Source of the DNA: Acidobacteriota bacterium
Lineage (GTDB): Bacteria; Acidobacteriota; Terriglobia; Terriglobales; Acidobacteriaceae
DNA length: 23,376 nt
Assembly: GCA_021798235.1 (NCBI GenBank)
Contig: JAJZMO010000001.1
Coordinates: forward strand, 1 to 23,376
Direction of reading: 5' to 3'
Below, in pieces: positions 1 to 6,730 of this stretch; position 1 is the first letter of the stretch, and every line of letters begins with the position of its first letter. Both the position numbers and the translations under genes were made by a program. The notes under the pieces were generated by a model that had not been told where the DNA came from, did not search any database, and saw nothing but the letters and a program-made list of their open reading frames with translations.

Positions 1-89
1 TGAGAAGGACTTTCTGGAGAATCCTTTGCCGACAGGTCGTGCGGCGACAAAACTTTTTTCGAGTGTGGAACCATCCGTTCCGAAAACAT
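1..89 (-). CDS. Possible partial gene running off the left edge (N-terminus only)
   Basis: An ATG at 89-87 reading leftward is preceded by GGAGG (99-95 on the complement) with a 5-nt spacer, and the frame stays open to the window edge (29 codons, starting MFSERMVPHSKK). No family can be recognised from so short a piece. The main support is positional: the conserved palindrome/TTGGAC block at 154-187 lies ~76 bp upstream, the same arrangement as the matching block in front of the HTH gene at 1590. Against it, the opposite strand is also open from base 2 to a stop at 89-91, so the edge could instead hold the tail of a plus-strand gene. Low confidence. Confidence 0.3.
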   Translation of the reverse strand, partial: MFSERMVPHSKKVLSPHDLSAKDSPESPS

Positions 90-153
90 AAGCACCTCCG
101 GCGGCAATTGAGAACCGCGATCTGTCGAGAGCGTAGGACGGATAGCCTCCGCC

Positions 154-187
154 GTCCAATACTTTTTGCCTATACCGCTATAGGCAA
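154..187 (-). promoter_or_regulatory. Left copy of shared palindromic operator / inverted repeat
   Basis: Read on the plus strand, this block begins GTCCAATACTTTTT and continues into TTGCCTATA (166-174), CCGC, TATAGGCAA (179-187), a perfect 9-bp inverted repeat. Bases 154-185 match the reverse complement of 1498-1529 at 30 of 32 positions. On the minus strand the outer part reads GTATTGGAC, giving a TTGGAC that could be a -35 box (159-154). It is followed 17-18 nt later by a TACGCT-like -10, upstream of the possible start at 89. It could be an operator plus -35 element, or one terminal inverted repeat of a lysR cassette. Nearby, GGACGG (136-141) and CCGTCC (152-157) also form a short hairpin. 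Confidence 0.55.
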
Positions 188-240
188 CGGCGCAACTGCA
201 ACGCTCCGGCTTCTCCACTTGCCAAGGGCAGTTTGAACCT

Positions 241-268
241 GCCTATGGACAATTCAATTTGCCTATAG
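241..268. repeat. Two further CCTAT half-sites at the 3' end of lysR
   Basis: GCCTATGG (241-248) and TTTGCCTATAG (258-268) repeat the half-site of the palindrome at 166-187. They lie just past the lysR stop codon, between it and the left operator block. The right-hand cluster has equivalent degenerate copies (1405-1414 and 1425-1435), so the half-site arrangement is roughly mirrored on both sides of lysR. Confidence 0.45.
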
Positions 269-275
269 CTACCGC

Positions 276-1253
276 TTACACGAGCAGATTCATCTGTGAA
301 TCGGGCTGGAGTGGGGCCACTGATTTTGGCTTGATCTTCGTCGGGAATTTGGTCTTGTTTGATTGCATTCGAGCCGTGTTATTCAGCTCGCAGGCCAGCA
401 GTGCCAGATGCGATGCTTGCCCTGTCTCTCGATACACAAAGGCCGACTCAACCATCAACTCGATTCCAGCAATAGGCCGGGCGACCAGCTCTGGGTCGAG
501 CTGCCTGCTCTCGCGCACCAATGACCAACCCAGTCCTTGCTTGACCATCCATTGCAGATCGCTCGGCGTGGTGCAGATGTGCTGCACCTGCATCGTGATA
601 CCCGCGCGCGCGAGCGTGGTGTTGAGATGCGCGTAGAGTTCCGGGTGGTGTTTGGGATTGAAGGAAATCCGTATCCGATTGGCAATCTGTCGCGGAGTTA
701 ATTCCACTTCTGATGCCAGCGGATCGTCCTTGCGCATACAGACCAGCAGCCGCTCGCGTGCGACAGGCTGAATCACCAGATCGCGCATTTCGATTGGAAG
801 TGTCACCAGCGCAGCGTGGAGATTTCCATCGGCCAACGAAGCCAGCAACTGCGCCGTGCTGTGAGTTGTGGGCCGAATTTCACTTTCAGGAAAGAGTCTT
901 CGATAACACGCAAAGGTGCGCTCCATCAAAGCCTGATCGGTGAAATGCGAAAATCCAAGCGCCAAAGGCGGAGCCGTTCCCTTGTGAATGGCGCGCACGG
1001 AATCGACGGCCTGCTCCCGTAGGCGCAGCACTTGCTCAGCAAACGGCATCAGCGCGTTGCCTGCCGGAGTGAGCATGACACCGGATTTTTCGCGCACGAA
1101 GAGCTGCGCGGAAACGGTCTCTTCAAACTGTTTGATTTGAGTGCTCAGGGAAGGCTGCGAAAGATGCAGCCGATCAGCAGCGCGGGTAAAACTGCCCTCC
1201 TGCGCTACCGCGAGGAAATACTTCAGATGACAGAACTCTACACAATCGTACAT
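276..1253 (-). CDS. LysR-family transcriptional regulator
   Basis: Encodes 325 residues, a normal length for a LysR-type regulator. Residues ~8-67 form the winged helix-turn-helix, with the typical pattern HLKYFLAVAQEGSFTRAADRL, then LSQPSLSTQIKQFE and an LF.R....LTPAG wing. Residues ~90-300 are the periplasmic-binding-protein-like effector domain. The last ~25 residues are a Lys/Pro-rich tail with no obvious domain. The start at 1253 is supported by AAGGTGG about 6 nt upstream. The gene is divergent from the HTH/integrase pair and flanked by inverted copies of a palindromic block. LysR proteins usually control a divergent neighbour, so it probably acts on one or both flanking blocks. The effector cannot be predicted. 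Confidence 0.93.
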   Translation of the reverse strand: MYDCVEFCHLKYFLAVAQEGSFTRAADRLHLSQPSLSTQIKQFEETVSAQLFVREKSGVMLTPAGNALMPFAEQVLRLREQAVDSVRAIHKGTAPPLALGFSHFTDQALMERTFACYRRLFPESEIRPTTHSTAQLLASLADGNLHAALVTLPIEMRDLVIQPVARERLLVCMRKDDPLASEVELTPRQIANRIRISFNPKHHPELYAHLNTTLARAGITMQVQHICTTPSDLQWMVKQGLGWSLVRESRQLDPELVARPIAGIELMVESAFVYRETGQASHLALLACELNNTARMQSNKTKFPTKIKPKSVAPLQPDSQMNLLV

Positions 1254-1269
1254 GCCTCACCACCTTGGA

Positions 1270-1286
1270 ACGTATCAGCGATACGT
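1270..1286 (-). promoter_or_regulatory. Short palindrome just upstream of lysR (possible autoregulatory site)
   Basis: ACGTATC (1270-1276), AGC, GATACGT (1280-1286) is a perfect 7-bp inverted repeat, 16 bp upstream of the lysR start codon. A second GTATCAGC follows at 1288. Its position suits negative autoregulation, but the sequence is unrelated to the CCTATA palindromes further upstream. Inference from position only. Confidence 0.35.
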
Positions 1287-1404
1287 GGTATCAGCACAAG
1301 GCGGAGAGATTCAACAAGAAAATGCAGTTACTGCACATGCTCCATTCCAAGGGCAGTTGCATTTTGTGTCAAGCGAAAGATTTGCAAATTCAACGCTTTT
1401 TCAC

Positions 1405-1492
1405 CCATAGGTAATGTCTGGGTTCCATAGGCGAATTTCAAACACCATACGGTTTGCCTATAGGGGTATAGGCAAACCGTATAGCACTATAG
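1405..1492. promoter_or_regulatory. Operator cluster with a perfect 36-bp palindrome in the lysR / HTH gene gap
   Basis: The 336-bp gap between lysR and the HTH gene is rich in one motif. There are two degenerate half-sites, CCATAGGTAA (1405-1414) and CCATAGGCGAA (1425-1435). A perfect inverted repeat follows with 16-bp arms (1447-1462 and 1467-1482, arm ATACGGTTTGCCTATA) around GGGG. An imperfect repeat around CTATAG then follows at 1480-1492. The core TTGCCTATA-N4-TATAGGCAA is the same as at 166-187. This looks like a multi-site regulator-binding region. The LysR protein or the HTH protein at 1590 is the obvious candidate ligand. Confidence 0.55.
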
Positions 1493-1497
1493 CCGCA

Positions 1498-1529
1498 GCC
1501 TATACCGGTATAGGCAAGAAGTATTGGAC
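1498..1529 (+). promoter_or_regulatory. Right copy of shared palindromic operator / inverted repeat
   Basis: GCCTATA-CCGG-TATAGGC (1498-1515) is an 18-bp perfect palindrome, followed by AAGAAGTATTGGAC to 1529. The reverse complement of 1498-1529 matches 154-185 at 30 of 32 positions. TTGGAC (1524-1529) could be a -35 box, with CATGAT (1548-1553) as a weak -10 at 18-nt spacing, firing toward the HTH gene start at 1590. In that reading the palindrome centre lies ~50 bp upstream of the transcription start, a usual place for an activator. The alternative is a terminal inverted repeat of a 1.38-kb cassette; no target-site duplication is visible outside the two copies. Confidence 0.55.
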
Positions 1530-1589
1530 AGATATCAAATAAGGCTGCATGATCGCCGTGGATGCCTGTCTGTTCCTGGAGGTTTTCAA

Positions 1590-1856
1590 ATGTCGAATTT
1601 CGGTTCGGAAGTCACCCGACCCATTTCTATCTCTTCCACGCAAACAGGCGAGGGCCGAAAACCGACTGATTCAATCCATTGGGTGCCAGAACCCCTTCTC
1701 GACACAGAAGAGGCTGCTGCCATCATGAAAATCCATCCGCGAACGCTACAACGATACGCACGGGAAGGAAGGATCCATGGTCTGCATGTGGGGAAACTTT
1801 GGCGTTTTCGCGCCTCTGTGATTGGGGAATGGATTGAACGCCAGATGGCCAGCTAA
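1590..1856 (+). CDS. Small helix-turn-helix (excisionase/MerR-type) DNA-binding protein
   Basis: Encodes 88 residues. The ATG at 1590 is chosen because GGAGG lies 7 nt upstream; a longer reading from 1524 lacks a site. Residues ~35-85 carry the HTH_17/excisionase-type pattern: LLDTEEAAAIMKIHPRTLQR, then YAREGRIHGLHVGKLWRFR, then a helix with W. This is a MerR-like winged helix as found in Xis and in many small activators. The first ~30 residues are Ser/Thr-rich and unstructured. It lies 77 bp upstream of the integrase on the same strand, so it is probably the recombination directionality factor and/or a regulator of int. Confidence 0.8.
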   Translation: MSNFGSEVTRPISISSTQTGEGRKPTDSIHWVPEPLLDTEEAAAIMKIHPRTLQRYAREGRIHGLHVGKLWRFRASVIGEWIERQMAS

Positions 1857-1933
1857 TCATTCTTGTCTCGACCTTTGCCCGTTTCGGCGGTACGCTGGAA
1901 ACAGCCATCCGTTGCCGCCTGGATTGGAGAAAT

Positions 1934-3124
1934 ATGAACAGGCGAACACGGTATCAACAAGGAAGCGTGCAACGCGAGAAGCGGCGGAGCGGCCCAGATG
2001 TATGGGTTTTCCGCTGGTGGGATTCTGCACCCGATGGCAGTAGCAAACACAGGAAAGCGATCGTAGGAACTGTCCTGGTATTGCCAACGGAAGCGATGGC
2101 CCTGAAAGCAGCTCGTGCGTTGCGCATCGACGCCAACCAACAAACCCCGCAAGTGGACAGCGGGCCAAGCACCATTGCTGAACTCGTGGCTCATTATCGG
2201 CTGAAAGAACTATCCGACAAGAGCCGTGGGCGTAAAGCATTCTCGACACGCTCGGGCTATGAATGCTACCTGCAGAACTGGATACTACCCCGTTGGGGAG
2301 ATTTCCGGCTCGACCAGGTGAAGCCAGTAGCAATGGAGGAATGGCTCGACAGTATCAAGCGGGCAAGGGCTACACGGGCCAAGATTCGGAATCTAATGAG
2401 CGCTCTTTTTCATCACGCAATGCGATACGAGTGGGTTGGCAACAATCCAATCAAACTCGTTCGCCAGAGCGCGAAACGAGAACGCATTCCCGCTGTTCTC
2501 GAACTCTCAGAGATCCAACTCCTCCTCAGCAAGCTCGAACTGCGGGAGAGGACGCTGGTTCTGCTCGACGCAGCAACCGGGCTTCGCGTCAGCGAACTGC
2601 TCGCGCTGCGCTGGGAGGACGTGGACTTCAAGAATCTTGAACTGCGTGTGACTCGATCCATTTGGCATCAGATCGTAGGCGATTGCAAAACCGAGGCCTC
2701 AGCCAAGCCAGTTCCTCTCGATGGCTACATGGCCGAGGATTTGCTTCGATGGAGACGTATCAGCCCATATCCGATGTCCGGCGATTGGGTCTTTGCCAGT
2801 CCGTCCATGCAGGGCAAACAGCCCTACTGGCCAGACAATCTGATGAAGCGCTATATTCGTCCGGTTGCGAAAGCAAACGGCATTTACAAAAACATCGGTT
2901 GGCACACCTTCCGCCACACCTTCGGCACTCTGCTGAAGGACAACGGGGAAGATGTAAAGACCGTCCAGGAGCTTTTGCGACATGCGAACAGCCGGATCAC
3001 GCTGGATGTATACACCCAGGCGGTGAACTCGACGAAGCGCGCTGCGCAGAGCAAGGTTGTAAGGATGATGGTGAAAGAGATGGGTAAAACAGGTGATGCA
3101 ATGTCCCCGCAAATATTGCAATAG
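1934..3124 (+). CDS. Tyrosine recombinase (site-specific integrase)
   Basis: Encodes 396 residues. The N-terminal ~65 residues are basic with a W-rich strand pattern typical of an arm-type DNA-binding domain. Residues ~80-180 are the SAM-like core-binding domain. The catalytic domain (~185-375) has all expected residues: R218 in TGLRVSELLALRWED, K252 in the beta-hairpin (K-T-E-A-S), H324-x-x-R327 (HTFRH), H350 (LLRHAN) and nucleophile Y360 (LDVYTQ). The set appears intact, so the enzyme should be active. GGAG lies 4 nt before the ATG. The gene ends 79 bp from the 3' end of tRNA-Asp, the usual arrangement for an island integrase at its attachment site. Confidence 0.95.
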   Translation: MNRRTRYQQGSVQREKRRSGPDVWVFRWWDSAPDGSSKHRKAIVGTVLVLPTEAMALKAARALRIDANQQTPQVDSGPSTIAELVAHYRLKELSDKSRGRKAFSTRSGYECYLQNWILPRWGDFRLDQVKPVAMEEWLDSIKRARATRAKIRNLMSALFHHAMRYEWVGNNPIKLVRQSAKRERIPAVLELSEIQLLLSKLELRERTLVLLDAATGLRVSELLALRWEDVDFKNLELRVTRSIWHQIVGDCKTEASAKPVPLDGYMAEDLLRWRRISPYPMSGDWVFASPSMQGKQPYWPDNLMKRYIRPVAKANGIYKNIGWHTFRHTFGTLLKDNGEDVKTVQELLRHANSRITLDVYTQAVNSTKRAAQSKVVRMMVKEMGKTGDAMSPQILQ

Positions 3125-3129
3125 CGGGC

Positions 3130-3151
3130 TTATTGTACCCTTATTGTACCC
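3130..3151. repeat. Perfect tandem 11-bp repeat between integrase and tRNA
   Basis: TTATTGTACCC occurs twice back to back (3130-3140 and 3141-3151), immediately after the integrase stop codon. Short direct repeats next to the core site are often arm-type sites bound by the integrase or excisionase. Here that role is inferred from position only. Confidence 0.5.
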
Positions 3152-3203
3152 GGATTTTGCTGTCACTGTGGGTTGCCATAGCTTCTAAGTCTTTTAGAAT
3201 CTA

Positions 3204-3282
<79 letters not shown>

Positions 3283-3347
3283 ACATTTGTCGCGGTACAC
3301 TGTGGCACCACGTTGCATTGCGCTACAACAAGAGCAAGGGATCACTC

Positions 3348-3376
3348 CTCAACAATTGTAGCAAAGAATTGTTGAG
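3348..3376. promoter_or_regulatory. 10-bp inverted repeat upstream of the GntR gene
   Basis: CTCAACAATT (3348-3357) and AATTGTTGAG (3367-3376) are perfect inverted repeats separated by 9 bp, in the gap between tRNA-Asp and the GntR gene. There is no T-run after the hairpin on either strand. An operator for the downstream regulator is as likely as a terminator. TTGTCT (3411-3416) followed by AT-rich DNA (3433-3444) may be the promoter. Confidence 0.35.
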
Positions 3377-3498
3377 AGCGGAGCGTCCGAGCTATGGGCA
3401 AAAAAACAAATTGTCTGCTTGCGTGCGCGTGGTATTGATATAAACAGAATTATCCCGCGCAACTGTTGGCTGCGGTGCTTGGATTGAAGGAGGATTGC

Positions 3499-4329
3499 GT
3501 GACAGGAAAACTGCGCCAGAAAAGCCCGAGGGGCACAAGAGCAAAGAGGCAGAGCACGCCCTCGGACATTTCGGAGCGGCTGCAATGGCTCCCGCTGGAT
3601 AAAGGCAGTTTTACCCCGCTCTATTTCCAAATCCAAACGCAGCTATTGCAGCAAATCCAAGCGGGCAATCTTCGCCCGGGCGATTCCGTTCCGGGTGAAG
3701 AGGAACTGACTCGAATTTTCAATGTGAGTCGCATGACCTGTCGGCAGGCGCTGCAATCGCTGAAAAATCAGGGATACGCACATCGGGAAAAAGGGCGAGG
3801 AACATTCGTCATCCAGCCCAAGGTGGAAAAAGATACTGCGCACTTGTTGGGGTTTACCGCAGAGATGCGCACGCTGGGCATGGTGGCCACTTCAAAAGTT
3901 TTGGGTGTTCACACCGTTGCTGCTGCTCCGGAGGTTGCAGAGCGATTGGGGATTGCGGTGGGTGCTCCGGTCTTGCATTTGGAGCGGCAACGTTTTGCCA
4001 ATGCAGAACCGGTGTTGCTGGAAGAGGTTTGGATCTCCATGGAACAATTTCCCGGCATTGAGGACTACGATTATTCCAAGCATTCCCTGTATGAGATTTT
4101 GCGGGAGCGCTTCGGAATTCGTGCTGGATCTGCGGATGAGGTGTTGGAGGCGCGTCCAGCCACGCGCAGAGAGGCGGACTTGTTACAGGTCGCTCCTCGC
4201 GCCAGCCTTTTGGTGATCTCCAGAACTTTGCACAACATGGAAGGCCGTCCCGTGGAGACTGGGATCTCTGCCTATCGTGGCGATCGGTATCGAGCCATGG
4301 TGCGCATTCCAGCCACGGAAGTGATCTAA
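3499..4329 (+). CDS. GntR-family regulator of the HutC/UTRA subfamily
   Basis: Encodes 276 residues from GTG 3499, chosen because AAGGAGG ends 5 nt upstream; the frame could open earlier at TTG 3466. Residues ~38-105 are the GntR winged helix: PLYFQIQTQLLQQIQAG, then LRPGDSVPGEEELTRIFNVSRMTCRQALQSL and the GRGTFV wing. Residues ~120-265 are a UTRA ligand-binding domain, with LGFTAEMRTLG, a central LERQR....EPVLLEEVWI and YRGDRYR near the end. UTRA regulators usually sense sugars, amino-sugar phosphates or amino-acid catabolites. No metabolic gene is adjacent, so the ligand is unknown. The N-terminal ~30-residue basic extension is unusual. Confidence 0.93.
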   Translation: MTGKLRQKSPRGTRAKRQSTPSDISERLQWLPLDKGSFTPLYFQIQTQLLQQIQAGNLRPGDSVPGEEELTRIFNVSRMTCRQALQSLKNQGYAHREKGRGTFVIQPKVEKDTAHLLGFTAEMRTLGMVATSKVLGVHTVAAAPEVAERLGIAVGAPVLHLERQRFANAEPVLLEEVWISMEQFPGIEDYDYSKHSLYEILRERFGIRAGSADEVLEARPATRREADLLQVAPRASLLVISRTLHNMEGRPVETGISAYRGDRYRAMVRIPATEVI

Positions 4330-4394
4330 GCAGACTCTGAACAATTGCTGATCGCTCTCTCAGCGACTAAAGCCGCAATGCAATGCTTGGACTA

Positions 4395-4418
4395 GGGGAC
4401 GGGCTGAAGCCCGTCCCC
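4395..4418. repeat. Perfect GC-rich hairpin (REP-like) in the GntR/nuoB gap
   Basis: GGGGACGGGC (4395-4404), TGAA, GCCCGTCCCC (4409-4418) is a perfect 10-bp stem with a tetraloop. It lies between the convergent GntR gene and nuoB. No T-run follows on the plus strand, so it is not a classical terminator. Its shape resembles intergenic palindromic repeats dispersed in acidobacterial genomes (from memory, not searched). The rest of the 311-bp gap 4330-4640 shows no convincing gene. Confidence 0.5.
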
Positions 4419-4640
4419 TTCAAAACGCGGACTTGTTCAGAGGTTCCCTAAGCAGAGCGCACGCGCTTGGCCGCGATTTCGCTTGAGGAATCCTGCTGGA
4501 AGCCAAGCGGAGGAAACTTGGATTCCAGCTCGGTTGGAAGGAGATGGGATTCAGATCTTCCACCCAATGCAGCAGGAACGCAATTTGCGTTGCCGAGGGG
4601 CCGCACGGGGAATGCAAAAAATGCTCTGGCTAGATTTTCT

Positions 4641-5255
4641 TTACGCCAGATTCAGCGCGCGCTTTAGGCTGCCGCGCTCGTGCAGAATTTTTTCCTGCAA
4701 CAGCGTGATGGCGTAGATCAACTGCTCGGGTCGTGGCGGGCAGCCGGGCACGTAGACGTCGACGGGAATCACTTGATTGACGCCCTGCTTGAGCGCGTAG
4801 TTGTTGAAGACGCCGCCCGACGTGGCGCACGCGCCCATGGAGATGACCCACTTCGGTTCGGGCATCTGCTCATACAGGCGCTGGATGACCGGAGCCATCT
4901 TGAGTGAGACGCGGCCAGCAATCACCATCAGGTCGGATTGGCGCGGCGAGGGACGAAAGACCTCCGAGCCAAAGCGGGCCAGGTCAAAGCGCGATGCGCC
5001 GGTGGACATCATCTCAATGGCGCAGCAGGCCAGACCAAAGGTCATGGGCCAGATGGAGTTCTTGCGCACCCAGTTGATGGCCGTGTCGAGCGAGGTGAGA
5101 ATCACGCCCTCGGGCTGTTCGTAGCCGTAGCTGACCTCTTGCACCTTCTGCCGGTTCAGGGCGCTGCTTTCCAGGTTGCCAAAAAAGTAGCGGTCTTTGC
5201 CCGCGCTAGCGGCTACTGCCGTCTGGGTCGTGGCTGGGGTCGTCGTCTCTGCCAT
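4641..5255 (-). CDS. nuoB: NADH-quinone oxidoreductase subunit B (complex I)
   Basis: Encodes 204 residues from ATG 5255 (MAETTTPAT). An upstream ATG at 5330 adds 25 Arg/Pro-rich residues with no match to the family and is rejected. NuoB is the peripheral-arm subunit that holds Fe-S cluster N2, which passes electrons to quinone. All four ligands are present: C77 and C78 in [12 protein letters not shown]143 in MGACATSGG and C172 in [11 protein letters not shown]. The first ~25 residues are an Ala/Thr-rich extension. Unusually it stands alone: neither the preceding nor the following gene belongs to complex I. It may complement a cluster elsewhere or be a second copy. Confidence 0.95.
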   Translation of the reverse strand: MAETTTPATTQTAVAASAGKDRYFFGNLESSALNRQKVQEVSYGYEQPEGVILTSLDTAINWVRKNSIWPMTFGLACCAIEMMSTGASRFDLARFGSEVFRPSPRQSDLMVIAGRVSLKMAPVIQRLYEQMPEPKWVISMGACATSGGVFNNYALKQGVNQVIPVDVYVPGCPPRPEQLIYAITLLQEKILHERGSLKRALNLA

Positions 5256-5261
5256 GCTTCC

Positions 5262-5267
5262 AGTATA
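5262..5267 (-). promoter_or_regulatory. Possible -10 box (TATACT) abutting the nuoB start
   Basis: On the minus strand TATACT (5267-5262) is followed by only 6 nt before the nuoB ATG. Transcription from it would begin at about the start codon, giving a leaderless mRNA. No good -35 is seen at 16-18 nt. GGAAG also lies just before the ATG and could act as a ribosome binding site for a longer message, so the call is tentative. Confidence 0.25.
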
Positions 5268-5342
5268 TCGCTGGCCGGATGCAGGCGTGCGCGCGGGGCG
5301 ACGGGGCCTGGCCAAAATGCCAGTGCGCATTCTTCCAATCCT

Positions 5343-5374
5343 GTTTAGGATAGAGAACGTTTAGGATAGAGAAC
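5343..5374. repeat. Perfect tandem 16-bp duplication upstream of hom
   Basis: GTTTAGGATAGAGAAC occurs twice in direct succession (5343-5358 and 5359-5374), ending 26 bp before the homoserine dehydrogenase start. Each unit contains TAGGAT, a passable -10 box, so the duplication may double a promoter element or a regulator site. It could equally be a recent slippage event. Confidence 0.6.
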
Positions 5375-5400
5375 GAAGATTCTTTTGCCGGAGAAAACGC

Positions 5401-6660
5401 TTGTCTCTCAAGGTGGCTCTACTTGGTTTTGGAACCGTAGGCAGCTCGGTGGCGCGCATCCTGTGCGACCGCCAGCCGCAGGGCATCGCACTGACGCACA
5501 TCTTCAACCGCAACGTGGAGCGCAAGCGCGCCCATTGGGTGCCCGCCTCCGTGCAGTGGACAAGCGACTTTGAGGCGATTTTGCACTCCGACGCCAACGT
5601 GGTGGTGGAGCTGGTAGGCGGTTTGGACCCCACCGGCGCATGGGTGCGTCGCGCGTTGGAGGCAGGCAAGTCTGTGGTGACCGGCAACAAGAAGCTGATC
5701 GCGCAGGATGGCGTGGAACTGGAGACGCTGGCTCGCAAGCACAAGGCGCATCTGCTCTATGGCGCGGCTGTGGCCGGCGGCATTCCCATCATCCCCGGCC
5801 TGCGTCATGGATTGGCTGGCGACGAGATCACGCGCATTCAAGGCATTTTGAACGGTACCTGCAACTACATTTTGAGCCGCATGGAAGACGGCGCGCAGGC
5901 TGCCGACGCGCTGCACGATGCGCAAAAGCTGGGCTATGCCGAGGCCAACCCCAGCGAAGATGTGGATGGCTTTGACGCCCGCGCCAAGCTCGTCATTTTG
6001 TCGCGCATTGCACTGCATGCTGATTTGGCGCAGCCAGAGATCGCCTGCAAAAGCATCACCGGCGTGGCCGCGATTGATTTTGAATATGCACGCGAGCTGC
6101 ATTGCACCATCCGCCAGATTTCCCGCGTCGCTCTGCGCGATGGCAAGTGCTACGCCGCCGTAGGCCCGGTGCTGGTGCCGAAGTCTTCCCCGCTGGCCTG
6201 GTCGCGCGGAACGGAAAATATGGTGCTGGTCGGCGGCAAGTATGGCGGCGACGTGGTCTTCTCCGGCCATGGCGCAGGCGGACATCCGACAGCGGTGGCC
6301 GTCGTCTCCGATCTGATCTCTTTGGCGCAAGGCGGCAGCGCGCAGGCCGAAGGCGCAATCGCTGCGCCTGCAAAGCCTGTCCCCGTCAGCGGAGAATTTG
6401 TGCAGCGGCACTCCATCCGCCTGATCGTGCATGACCGTCCGGGCATTATTGCCGAGATTGCTGGAGCCTTGGCCGAGCAGCAGATCAACATTCACGCCAT
6501 CTTTCAGCGTCCCGGCTATCAGCAGGAGCATCTGCCCTTCGTGGTGACTGTGGAGCCGTGTACGCACTCCGCTCTGAGCAAGGCTCTGGGCCACTTCACC
6601 AGCAAGGGCTGGCTGGCCGAGCCGCCACTGGACCTGCCGATTCTGGAAGCCGAAGTCTAA
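5401..6660 (+). CDS. hom: Homoserine dehydrogenase
   Basis: Encodes 419 residues and catalyses NAD(P)H reduction of aspartate semialdehyde to homoserine, the branch point to threonine and methionine. The N-terminal Rossmann fold has GFGTVG (residues 9-14). The catalytic domain carries GNKKL, GAAVAGGIPII, the NGTCNYIL signature and EDVDGFDARAKL. A C-terminal ACT domain (about the last 80 residues, RLIVHDRPGIIAEIAGAL) predicts allosteric feedback, usually by threonine. The start is TTG 5401, with GGAG 7 nt upstream; no ATG fits the N-terminal fold. The length equals the monofunctional family norm. No thrB, thrC or aspartokinase gene is nearby. Confidence 0.95.
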   Translation: MSLKVALLGFGTVGSSVARILCDRQPQGIALTHIFNRNVERKRAHWVPASVQWTSDFEAILHSDANVVVELVGGLDPTGAWVRRALEAGKSVVTGNKKLIAQDGVELETLARKHKAHLLYGAAVAGGIPIIPGLRHGLAGDEITRIQGILNGTCNYILSRMEDGAQAADALHDAQKLGYAEANPSEDVDGFDARAKLVILSRIALHADLAQPEIACKSITGVAAIDFEYARELHCTIRQISRVALRDGKCYAAVGPVLVPKSSPLAWSRGTENMVLVGGKYGGDVVFSGHGAGGHPTAVAVVSDLISLAQGGSAQAEGAIAAPAKPVPVSGEFVQRHSIRLIVHDRPGIIAEIAGALAEQQINIHAIFQRPGYQQEHLPFVVTVEPCTHSALSKALGHFTSKGWLAEPPLDLPILEAEV

Positions 6661-6698
6661 AAGAGTTTTTCTGCCAAGGATGCACAAAATTCTTGGTG

Positions 6699-6730
6699 CC
6701 CCATTCAAGCCGCTTTGGGCTTGAGTGGGG
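6699..6730. repeat. Near-perfect hairpin after hom
   Basis: CCCCATTCAAGCC (6699-6711) and GGCTTGAGTGGGG (6718-6730) pair over 13 bp with one wobble and a 6-nt loop. It is the most conspicuous structure in the 394-bp gap 6661-7054. No T-run follows, so it may be an intergenic palindromic repeat rather than a terminator. The flanking GGTGCCCC/GTGGGGGC edges are like a repeat type common in acidobacterial genomes (recalled, not checked). Confidence 0.45.

Noticed and set aside
2..91. Plus-strand frame open from the left edge to a stop at 89-91 (ending ...SSVEPSVPKT)
   Set aside because: It could be the tail of a gene, and the hairpin 136-157 followed by AATACTTTTT could be its terminator. But 29 codons without a recognisable family are not enough, and the opposite-strand start with GGAGG fits the mirrored operator better. 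Left open rather than annotated.
1..3203. A CRISPR array or a toxin-antitoxin pair in the island end
   Set aside because: The repeats near lysR are palindromic half-sites without regular spacing or unique spacers, and no small paired toxin/antitoxin genes were found beside the HTH gene; its downstream partner is an integrase.
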